Below, piece by piece: positions 13,916 through 24,910 of a stretch of DNA of 64,000 nt. The notes beneath the pieces were generated by a model. The model was given only the letters and a program-made list of their open reading frames with translations. It made no database searches and had not been told where the DNA came from. Location of the stretch: contig JAGQDJ010000030.1 in assembly GCA_022885665.1 (NCBI GenBank), positions 372,001 to 436,000 on the forward strand, read 5' to 3'. Within the stretch, counting starts at the first letter, position 1. Each line of letters opens with the position of its first letter. The position numbers were made by a program, and so were the translations under genes. This DNA is from Triops longicaudatus. Taxonomy: Eukaryota > Arthropoda > Branchiopoda > Notostraca > Triopsidae.

Positions 13916-14914
13916 GGAGGGGCAAGTTTGGAACTGGGGGTGGGACAAACTTGCTGTGTGTTTTGACATGAGAAAAATGGCAGACGTAGTTTACAAGAAT
14001 GACGCATGGTAGAGTTGAGGGATATACGTGAAAATTGGAAGAAAAAATCGTGAAGAAAAAATCTTGTTAACTAAATTAGCTCCTTTCGTTACGGTAAGTT
14101 AAATTATGCCTTTCTATTTTCCCATGAATATTTACGTAAGCTTTCACGAAATCTTACAGTTTGCTTCCCGAGAAGCATTAAATCAACTTTCTGGCAACTT
14201 TTTTAATTCCTCTGAGAAAAAAAATAAATAAAAAACGCCATATGGTAAACATGGTACTATTCAAGGCTAGCTCAAGTTTCTGACAAATTTTGGTGTCTCA
14301 GTATTCGCGTTTCCTGCGCCTTCCGAAGTTTTGTTACCAAGGCAATATGTAAAACGAGCTTTAGTGATAACCTTTATTGCCAAGAGTGCTTAGCTTGATT
14401 AGAAAGTCCAAGCTTCAAGCTTGATTAGAAGCTCTTACACCCTGTTAAGCAATCTTTCGGAAAAATCCTCGACTTGCTTTAAACGAGTTGGAGTGATCTG
14501 AAAGATCTGTGGAATGTTGTCTGTCAATTTTGGGAGACCGATCCGTTTACAAAGACATGTGTTAGGAATTTGTAAAAAAAAAATTGTCCAAGAGTCCTCG
14601 TCAAACTTTTGGCTCTGTTGGAAGTTGAAGTGCCTGGACTAATCGTGGAACAAGATTCGCTTTGACAGCAATAGGAACGCGTGGAATGTATAGTGTCATT
14701 GAGCGTGGCTTGAACATGTAAAAGTCAAAGATGAAGCGCGAACGAAACGGGGATGTTTGCAGTGATTGAAAGGCGAGTTGGGGGAAAGTCATTGTTGAAG
14801 ACAGCCTTCACTTGTAATCGTATTTCTTTCAGCAAGGCTATACTATTTTTTCTTTGCTAAAATGCTGATCTCAGGGAACAATGAACGTTTCATTTGAACT
14901 GCGTCGAACGTTCT

Positions 14915-14970
14915 CCACGCGGCAGCTGTCAGCCGTCCACGCGCGTTAGGCAGCCACACGCGGCCGCGTG
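14915..14970. promoter_or_regulatory. CACGCG cluster with 14-bp palindrome
   Basis: Within 56 bp are CCACGCG at 14915 and 14937, CAGCTG near 14923, and the perfect palindrome CACGCGGCCGCGTG at 14957-14970. It sits in a GC-richer patch in an otherwise AT-rich gene-free region. CACGCG is the kind of site bound by Hairy/E(spl)-type bHLH repressors and CAGCTG is an E-box, so a neural enhancer or promoter element for the neighbouring DIP-like gene is possible. That link is inference. Confidence 0.35.
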
Positions 14971-17187
14971 GCACAGATTTCTGCCAGAGGGACTTTACCC
15001 TTCGTCACCCTAACCTTATTCACAACCCCTTCTAGCGTTAACAAAAAGGGAAGCTATTGGACCTCTTTTCTCGTTTGCCAGGGAACACGACGCAATCACA
15101 AGGCCTGTCGAGACCTGTCTCGCCCCCGTCGTCGAGCTCTTTTTACCCTCAGAGTCGCTTTTCCCCCTTAACCGCACACCCTAGCTGCATTAGACCACCG
15201 ACTACCACGCCCCCACGCTGGCTGACTACATCCCCTGAGGGTGAATTCGCTAAATGACGAAATTTCTAAGAAAAATGCGACGTTTTCTACAAAGTCACGA
15301 AAGAAATCTCCGTAATCCTTGGTTAAGTACGACTTTTTCGCATCTGGGTATAATATTTAATATTCTTGCAAGACTTGCGAGTACGAAAAACGATAAAAAA
15401 AAGAGAAAATCACATGTTAGTGAATATAGGAAATGATTGACTTTTGTCAGTTTCTAATTGATAGTACCATTGCAAAGTCTGCAAAAGTCTGTACCATTGG
15501 AAGATCGAGTATAACAAGATCGAGTGCAACAATCGTAAAGGTTGCGGTAGGGCGGTTTCCCTAATTCATGCACCCCTTTCGCCCTCTTCATTTTCATATC
15601 CCACTTGGCAAGGGTTGCTACACCACCGTCCCTTGAGGATAGGGTTCTCTCTACACGCGTACAAGCGGGGTAAAGGATTACTTCGTCGACCATATGCATG
15701 TCATCAACCTTGAAAGCCGTATTTCATAACGTGGTAAGGTCCCGAAAGTTAGGGTGCGACACGGCCAACACAACGCTGGCAGTTATAAAACGCCCCCTAG
15801 CCCAGATGCAACAAGTGATATCTGTCGCTTTTTACCTTTGGAGGACACGCACACAACACAAAGCAGCAGGACCGAAACGACGAAGACGAGCGAGGAACAA
15901 GTCACGTAACAAACGCTTCCACCACCAGCATAAGCCTTTGTGTTCATCGTGAATAATCACCCGAAAGGTCAGCTTCAGCACACCGGTACCCTTTTTTCAC
16001 CACTATAACACCACCACCGGCACTCTTTACACACACAACCCCCCACGTTCGCTCTTCACTTTAATTTCAAGCTTCACATGACGAACATGGTTGCCTATAT
16101 AAGGTTGGCCGCTCTCTCCTATTTGCCTACGGTCTTCCTCCACTCCAATAATGACGATCGTCACAGCCACCCCCTGAAAGCAGCTTTTCTGCAGGGGGTG
16201 AAAGGCATATACAAAACCGTGAGCCAAGGAAGATCGACGTACTGGCTGAATTAGTCCGTTTCGTTAGTAACGTAAGCGTTACCAAGCATTTAGCTCCCAA
16301 CAACTCTAAAAAGGGGTGCACGGAGCCTTCTAGTAAATTAGACTCGTTTTGACGACCGTGTTTTTGAGCCGAGTTTAACGATTCCAACAGCCTAAAGAGA
16401 AAATTCCGTAACCGGAGTATAGTTACGACGGCGTAAAAGTGGAGAAAAATAAACTTTTCGAAGCTTGGAAATAGTAGCGATTTTCTGTAAATTTTATAGA
16501 AAAATTTATTTTTGGGTAAATTTTTTGCCCACTCTAAATCACAGCAAGTTCACTGGCCAATAGTAGTAATGTCAAGGAAACCGGAGAAACGGTAATAGAT
16601 GCGGTTAGTGTGCTGGCGGCCGCTCGGGCACAGTCTGAACGTAAATACTTCCGTGGGACGTTTATATCTAATGTCATCGGTACAAAACCCCCGCTCGTCC
16701 CGGGCTGGATGGAGGCTAGTGCGGCTGCGTGTGGTTGAGCGAGAGGGGTTTTTGTAGCGATTACGTTCGACATGCTTTCGCTTTGCCGGGGAGCTTTTCA
16801 AAATGCGGTATTGTATGTTCGACGGAAAGGCTCTATTTGTAGGCCATCCGACCCTATTGGTAGAGGGACAATTTCCTAGAGGAGGGGTGGACACTGGAGG
16901 TGGGGGTAGGAGGTAGGCCGGGAAAGGGAACGTGGAACGTGACTATCTGGTACCGTACGCTTAAGATGACCCTCCTTTTTTGTGAAGGAAATCTTAGGAA
17001 AGGCGACAGGTGTAAAGGCGTGAAATTTCAGCGTGGTGCATTGAAACTGTGAGAGTTAGGCGTGTATGAGAAGGTTGTCTCGTCTTGCCGTTGAATATTG
17101 CTGTGATGCAATTACACGAACTGGACGCTGGATACGTGAAACTTACTGTGACTAAAGATGGGAAGGTTGGGATGAGAAAGTCGATTT

Positions 17188-17334
17188 GGTAATATCTTAG
17201 TTTTATGTTAATATCTTGGAAAATGTAATTTATGTTAATATCTTAATTTATTTTAATTATTTTAATTTTAGTTAATATCTTAATTTATTTTAATTTTATA
17301 ATTATCTTAATTTATGTTAATATCTTAGTTAATG
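17188..17334. repeat. Degenerate TTAATATCTTAATTTA repeat
   Basis: About 147 bp with six spaced occurrences of (A)ATATCTT or TTATCTT embedded in TTAATTTATTTTAATT-type sequence. Unit spacing is irregular (roughly 20-40 bp). It looks like an old slippage-derived AT-rich minisatellite. Confidence 0.7.
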
Positions 17335-19188
17335 TAAAGGTAAGTGTAACACTGCATCTAAATTACTGTACCGTTTACCTAGCTGTTGTTTTTAAGGAGA
17401 ATGTAGGCCTAATTACAATAAAATCTCGCTATAACTCTTTGCAAAGAACTGTTGGAATTGCATGAGCTAATAATTGCCTAATTTTGTCTAAACGAAATGA
17501 ACGTCCTACAAATCAGAGCGTCTTATACGTGGTAACAATTGCTACTTGCTTTAAAATTAAGTTACTGTGTTAATATTTAACAATGATTTCAGAACTTTGT
17601 TACTTAAGTTGCGTACGAATTCATTTCGCATCCTGAAGAGCGTCGCAATCTGTTTAATTTATTTTGCGCAATATTTGAGCTGTCTGACGTGCTTTTCGTG
17701 CCTAATAACGCGCCATCTCAGAAACTAGCACGCAAATTTGAGATGATGAGTTTGAAGACTAAAAACTTCAATTACAAAGTTCAAAACTCACTAAAAATTA
17801 CTTTTTTTAACTTGTCTCCGGAATAAAAAATTAATTAATATTATGCTTTTTAACGTTTACTTACAAAGCTTAAGTTTCAAACATTTTACCTCTCGGAACT
17901 ATGGACGCTTTTATTTCAAGTTTGTTATGTACGATTACATATTCTTGTATAATTAGTGCTCCAGTGCGCCACAACTTGAGTTACTCCTTTCCCTAGCTTC
18001 TCAGTTTGTGTTTTGTAGCGATATGAAGTGTGAAATCCGTAGGGATGCGGGAATTCCCGCTTGGCTAAAGATATGAAAGATGTTCCAGCTGTTACGGAAA
18101 AAAGGTTAGAAAAGCAAGATTACTGGTGAGATGACTTTGTCACTCGGCAGGTTCCCGGCATACACACATATTCCCCTTACGCGCTTTTGTACAATAGAAC
18201 ACGCCCTAACAAGAAAACTAGAGCCCTCTATATCCCGATGTTATGGCGACTGATCAAAAGCAGCAGGAACCAAAGGGTTTCGAGCCCTCAGGGTAAATCT
18301 GGGGTTAAGGAATTCCAGCGAGGGGGAGATGGAGAGGATAATATCACAGATGTACAATATGACGAGTAAGAACGTGGCTAATTTCAAAACGTAAAACTGA
18401 ATCAGGACAGTTCTTTTGCACCTTCGAATGAGTGGAAGTTGGTTGCCGAAGAGCTGCGTGTGGAATGAGAAAAATGCGAGTTGGGTAGTCATTACAGTTT
18501 AAGGCTTGTCTTGGGAGCAGACTGTAAACGTTTAACGTCTTTAAGCTACAATTACTGCCTTACTTTACCGCATTTTTTCTCACCTTATGCGAGCTTTGAT
18601 ACGAGCATTTGCAACGGTGACTTTTCTATAACGCGAATTACACGTACGACACACAAGCGGAGATAAAGCTGTGGTGATTTAGGCCTACGCAAAGTTAAGA
18701 CTCGTGAAGGCAAAACTTCTTGCCAGGAATACAGAGTTGATACCAATGGTGTACATACAGAACGGAGAGTAGGGTTCAGAATATCAATTGCGAAGACTAA
18801 AAAGGTCCAAAAAATGTAAAGCCTGATGAAATTTTAGTTCTCTAGGTTACTGAAAGGAATATTTCGTTTGTTCTTCAGAACCAAAAGAGATTGACTATTC
18901 CATTGGTTACTGACGCGATGAAACCTTTTGCAGTACGTCGCGTTCTTAAATTACTCCTATGCGTATGTACTGACGATTTTTGTACATCAAAATGGAACTC
19001 TTTATTTAACTTTCTCTAAAGCCATTTTCAGTAAATTTTTCAGTTCTTGAAATATAGAAAATCACTAATATTTGTATCCAGCTTTGGTAAGATAAGATTC
19101 GTTTAATTTTGGTATTTTAAAATTACCACATATATTACCTGATAATTTGTGAAATTGTTTTAGTTGAATATGTTTATTGTGGCGTTCG

Positions 19189-19350
19189 TTATTACCCAAC
19201 AGTTAATTTCGTAGCCGCCCAACAATGAATCCTAAGATTCATTGTTGGTAAGAATGAAATCCCCTGCACCGAGCCTGTAACAGTTAGTTCCTTTTTGACC
19301 TTGCGTTGGGCCACTTCCGTTTCTTGAGAGTGAAATTTGATTGTTGTAAA
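19189..19350 (+). repeat. Dispersed 162-bp repeat, copy 1, with 13-bp hairpin
   Basis: This matches the reverse complement of 58618-58780 along its length. Shared blocks include CAACAGTTAA, TTTCGTAGCC, AATGAAATCCCCTGCACC, TGTAACAGTT, CCTTTTTGACCT and AATTTGATTGTTGTAAA. Only this copy contains a perfect inverted repeat: CCAACAATGAATC and its complement around a CTAA loop at 19219-19248. No open frame spans it. It is either a non-autonomous repeat family or an unrecognised structured element. Confidence 0.75.
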
Positions 19351-21393
19351 CGTAGAGTGAGAGTTAGCGCGAGAAGGAGAGTGTTTTTGTGTGATTTTGT
19401 ATTGAAGTTACGAATAAACGGATTTGAAAAGGAATAGAACATTATATATAAGCAGGACCGTACACAGGATTTTAATTCTGAGGGGGGGGGTGTCCGTATG
19501 CAATATTTTGGACACTTTGTAGTTGAAGCAAGCAACAGAGTCCTTTCAGGATTATTGGTAGAAGAGGTTCTCCCTTCCCTACAAGGCTAGAGGCCTCTGT
19601 CGGGTAACATGAACACATTGTGACGTGAAAGAGACACGTGATTCCATGGAAGCTGGAAAACTACCACTTTTAATGTGAAACTCATTTTTAGTAACGCTTT
19701 TAGAGCCAAAGGCGTATTCTTTGCAGATATATTACCCTGTTCTAAACCGCGCACTTAAACGAGGTTTTCTTTGTTTGTCAAACCTTAATTTTGCGTCATA
19801 ATTAGCAGAATGCAGGAATTAGGAAGCAGACCTCAGATAATAAAGTTACAAAAAGAACAAAACACTTAATTATACTTCTAGGCTATATATCTAAGAGTAT
19901 TTGTCCAGATTAAAATATTGTACACAATTTTAATTTACCTTTTGTTTTACGTCCTTTATGCATAGAAAATGAAAAAATATTTTTTTTATTTTTATTAATT
20001 TTTTTACAGTATTATTTTTTTAAAAGTTGCAATAAAACGTGCCTTTAGGGGATGATATTTGAAATACTGGATCACAGGAGTGTGCTCGTTTGAGGCAGGG
20101 GAGTCGGTAAATCCGCAAATAAGCAAGTTGGCATTTCAATGGCGCTAAAGAAAGCGTTTCTAACAAGTAAGAAAAAGTGGTTAAAGGGTGCTCGACGTTG
20201 GTGGGGTTTCGCTAAAGAGAGAGACAAACGAAGCTAATCAAGTGCTGGGTCTTCATTAGCATCAGGTTACTGGACTTGGTTGCGCAAAAGGCGAGTCAAA
20301 ACTCCTTCGCTTTCTCTCTCATAGTGTCGATCTCTCTATTTAGTGCTACAGGAAAATATTCCTTTAAATTGAGGTGTTGGATTTTCGCAATGCTTCACAC
20401 TGGAAATTTTCTCTCCTTCAATTTTTTATGTTACGATACCGAGATTGTTGATGCAAAAACGGCGACAAATCTCCAAATCTGTTTCACCTTGTTCGCCCCT
20501 CAAAATCTTTCGTCAAAGGACTTATACATAAAAGGGGAAGAGAAAACGAAAGTCAAGCTACTTCGGTTGCACGCGAGCAAACTTTCGGGGGGCTAAAAAT
20601 GCCTCAATGCCTCAAAGTAACGAGCATCCTCCAACATAACTTCCCATATTGCACTTTTGCTTCATAAAAGAAAACACTTTTTTTTTCTCTACGCTCCCCT
20701 ACCCCAGTAGCATCACAAAACTTTTCTTTCCAAATCTTACTAATAATATTCACACTTTTTTCCAAACCCATAACCTGAATTGACTTTGTGAGCTTGGAGA
20801 ACTCTACGAGATTCCTTAGACTGGAATCTCTTTAATCATTATCTCACTGTTCTCATAATTTTATTCCAGTTCACAAAAGAGAATATCACTTAATTTTCTT
20901 GAATTGGGAGCAAAGCAATATCCTCACCTGTCGAAAAAGCGTTCAATTTAAAGCGCGTGTTGAGGTATATTGCACATTCCGAAGCATATATCATTCCGTC
21001 GAAGTGCAATTGGGAGTGGCATTCCTACGCTCCAAAACTGTGAAACGAGAAAAAAAGATGAAAGTAGTTGGAAAAAAGTGAGCTTTTTTTCAGAAAGAGT
21101 GAGCGTTTGCCACAGAATAACTTGGCTCTTTAAATATTTGCTCCTAGACTTCATCTAAGCGCTTGAGGTTTGTTTTTCACTGTCATCGCGTATTTCAAAA
21201 AGAAACTTTCCGAGGCTTGCAAAACCACGAAAAGGACTAAACAGAAGCAAGTATTCACATATAGTGCCTGCCCGTATGTCAAGGAAGTTAGTTTCACAGA
21301 ACTTGTGCGAAATGGCTGTAAACACATGACGTTTCTCTAATACAGTGTTAACCTGAGCAAAGAAAAATATCCAAAAATTGAAATTCTCCAAAC

Positions 21394-21441
21394 TGGTGCA
21401 TAAATACAGTTAAAAATTGGTGCATAAATACAGTTAAAAAT
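21394..21441. repeat. 24-bp unit duplicated in tandem
   Basis: Two exact adjacent copies of a 24-bp unit starting TGGTGCATAAATACAG. It lies in non-coding sequence. Confidence 0.9.
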
Positions 21442-22992
21442 TAAAGTAAAGGGAACTAGCAAATTTTACTCCAATAATGGACAGAAGAAGATAATAATTC
21501 CGAACTTTGAAATGTCGCTGTTCAATCTAGAAAACCATGCTGTTTTTAATATACAGACAGACAGTTGACACGTCAGAAAAAAATCGTAACTAATGAACTG
21601 CAAATATTGTAGAACTAGAAAAAATCTGACGATAAGTGAAGACGATAAAGTCCACACGGGGAAATTTTCTTCGAAAAAGCTTCAAGTGTACGTAAGAAAG
21701 TAAATAAACACTGAAAATTTGGAATTTTTTTTTGTAAGAAACGGGTCATGTTAATTTTGTTGTACCACTCCATGTATTTATCTAAAAATTAAGCAAAAAT
21801 TGCTCTTGTGTAGTTGACGAGTTTGAGAATAAGCCGTCCAAGAATTTGCTACAAATCCGCCGCACTAACTTTGCACGAAACTTAACTCCAAAAGTGATGA
21901 ATTAGTACGCTTTGGACTGAGGACATTTTGACCACGACGGGCACGCTGTGAAACACGACTTGACAACGCAACGCTTACGTACACTTCATAATGCCAATGA
22001 TTTGATAGTCAAAACACAGTTCATTTAGCTTAATATTAATTAATCTAATATTAATTTAAAAAATCTAATGTTTTCTAACATTATTCTTGGCTTCGAAGGA
22101 AATTTTTAAAGTATTAACAATTAAAAGCATGTAAAATATTCTCTGCATTTGTTGAGCAATTTTTTTCGTTTTAAGGCAAGATTAGAGGCAGTGTTTAAAA
22201 GGGTTATAGAAGAGGATTAAGGGGTGGTTAGAACGGGTATGGTTTTATAGAGTTGCAGCTGTCGCCGTGGCAAAGATATACAACATAAGAAAGGAGTAAA
22301 AGCGCTAAATGGTTGTCGAGTGTTGATTTTGGGTCGAATAATATACTTAGCCGTCGTTTGTTGGCAACACGTTTTAGCTTTTAGGGGCTAAAAGAAACCT
22401 CGAGAAAAGGCTGAACCGCTTAAAGGGGGTTTCTTATAGAAGTTATAACAAAGAAAAGTTGTCTTTACCTGGACATGGAGAGAGGAGGCTAAGCGTGAGA
22501 ACTTGGCACCTTTGACTTGTTTGTCCTTTACATACACACATTGAAAACACTCCTCTCTGTCACAAAACCCCGTATACGTTTTGTTCCCCCACCAAAGTCA
22601 TAGTGAGTGCACAGTACTCGAGAAGGGTAAATGTGACAAACTTGGTACAATTTCCGTTTTTCGTCCTGTTTGAATACGATAAGAGCACGTGGGTTAGTGA
22701 CAGAGAGATTTTACAATTAATTTTACGGGATACGGGTATTAACTCGAGGCATGGAACGATTGGCTTGGAAAACTGTGCAAGAGTTAGGGTATATTGACAT
22801 GAAGTGAGCAGAAATGATGAATAAATCTTGCCAACTTCATGGGATAGATCCTTTAATATTAAGCTCTTGTGTCGTGTTTCAAGAACTTATTTGAAAAAAC
22901 GTTAAACTGTTTTGCAAATGTACCTCATTTTGTTGAATAAATTCTTATTTTCTTTAGATCTATAAGCTGTCAGGAAATGTAAGTAGAGGGAT

Positions 22993-23190
22993 GGGACAGT
23001 TTGGACAGTTTTGCTGATTTTCTATTTTTCGGTTTTCAAGTGTTGACAACATTATAGATTAAATATAATATACTCACTAGGTTTTTTGATATTCTCTCTG
23101 TTATATGTGATACTTTGAGCCTCTGGAAAACGACAAATGAGCTTAAATGACCGTGAAAACTAGAGGCACTTCCAGTGTATAAACTGTCCC
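22993..23190. mobile_element. MITE-like inverted-repeat element, copy 2
   Basis: A 198-bp segment opening GGGACAGTTTGGACAG and closing CAGTGTATAAACTGTCCC, so the first ten bases GGGACAGTTT are exactly inverted at the far end. The internal block ACTAGAGGCACTTCCA matches copy 1 at 13722-13915. The middle is diverged and AT-rich, with no coding capacity. Confidence 0.65.
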
Positions 23191-24090
23191 CGGGGAGGTG
23201 CCATTGTATTTTGCGGCGAAACAAAATTTCCTTCTGCTTGGGCACTAGGAAAGTGACAAATTTATTGTCACTAAATGTGAATTACCATTAAATTTCATAA
23301 AATAAGCCATTCAGAAGGAAACAATAAGAACGCAGAGAAAAAATATATTGTAACTTGAGAATTTCTTACACGGAAACGCCGCAACGCACCCTAGAGATCA
23401 TTACAACTTTGTTAGACTGAAAACCCGAGTCAGGAAGTTACTAATGTAGTTGTTACTGTAGTGAAATATGAACTCCAATTTAGCTCTTTACGATAGGAGA
23501 GGGGTAGTAATCCCCCAGATTTGAATTATGACATCCAAGGGTAGAAACTCCTTTATCTCACGTTCCCTCACCTTCTTTATTGTTCATTTGGCGCGTTTGC
23601 GTGGTACCAAACCCGGAAACCAAGATGGCAACAGAGCCTCCCAACTATTATATTTATCTCAGGGCTGGCGTATGCACCAAACAAGAGAGAAAAGAAACTT
23701 CCACCACGCACATTCTGGCCACCCTTAGCCCTGAGGCGGGGCCGAAACTTGGACATGGTGGAAGTACTGACGTAACGAGTGCGGCTATACAATACCAGGG
23801 AAAATAGAGAAAAAGAAGCTTCTGGTGTTTATTGCCCTAGCGGCCGGCCGATAAACGTTTATCATTTGCGCCAAGCCTGGGCAAACCAACCCGTCATCTC
23901 AAGTAGCTATCATTAGACGCCTCTGGGTACACCCCAGACGCCTACAGTTCAACGCGTCACAATTTTTTTTTTCAAGACTATTCTTGACCGTCTTCCCTTA
24001 ACTCAAGACTCACGTACCCGAGTTTTACTTGGATTGCGGTTTCCTCTCCATGACACGCCATTTGTTGCCCGTTTTGCTCGACGCTCTCAG

Positions 24091-24910
24091 GAAACAAAGA
24101 ACCCACGCCAATTTGGCGCGCGAAATCGCCGTTACCCCTGCTTCCCCAAACGGGCCACGTGCTCCAATGAAGAGATTTGATTGCCCAGGCAGATGGCGTT
24201 ATAATCAGCAAGCTTAACTGCTGCAATAAATACTATTTTTTTGTATTACGAATAACAGATTTCAATGGAGTAATGGAGCAAGATTTATAAGACTAGTAGC
24301 AGTAAAGGACTACGCATCACATGATAGTATATATCAGTTTAATATGTCAGTTTTATAAATAGCATATATAAGTTTCCTGAGATTTTTGTGCATGTATTCG
24401 ATAAACAAAAGACGCCTGGTTTTGGCGCGCAAAATGACCGTCACCCAATTTTCAAACTTGTCGAGTTTTCGCGCTGTCAATGTACGAATTTATGCAGAAG
24501 ACATATACTACTATGTGGGCTGTTTTAGCCCTCTTAACTGGCACTGACGAATATGGACTAGAAAAGAGAAATTAAGACGAAGGCAGAACACCACGCGTCA
24601 TTCTCATAGGGCACTTGATGGTGAGCGTTGGGCGAACAAAGGACACAGGCTGTTTTGGCGCGCGAAGTGAGCAGTCATGTTTTGAGCGGAATTCTTAACT
24701 TTTTCAGGATATGCGATGCTTGTGTGAAATAATTTAGGTTCTGTTTCAGTATAAGCTATTTCAGGTAATTTCGAGGTACAATATGGCGCTTATACTGTTG
24801 TGTCAAAAGGAGATAGTGTACACTAGTTAATCCACTCAAAGATGCTCTTATCTAATCACTTTCCTTTTGCGTTCCTCCAACAAAGACACTTTGGCGGTAA
24901 TACACCATGA
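24091..24910 (+). promoter_or_regulatory. Series of four E2F-like palindromic motifs
   Basis: TTTGGCGCGCGAAA at 24112, TTTTGGCGCGCAAAA at 24420 and TTTTGGCGCGCGAA at 24653 fit the E2F consensus TTTSSCGC on both strands. Each is preceded 17-19 bp upstream by AACAAA plus a GAC/GAA element, and the first two are followed by CCGT.ACCC. A weaker fourth version, ACAAAGACACTTTGGCGG, sits near 24882. Spacings of about 309, 233 and 236 bp suggest a degenerate tandem unit. No gene is recognised beside them. Confidence 0.4.

Noticed and set aside
14968..15260. Pro/Ser-rich frames in the GC-rich patch near 15 kb
   Set aside because: Two overlapping frames are equally open, with no splice support or motif.
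21466..21657. Minus-strand frame starting MWTLSSSLIVRFFLVLQ as a possible DIP signal-peptide exon
   Set aside because: No convincing phase-1 donor follows the hydrophobic segment, so the link to the DIP exons cannot be supported.
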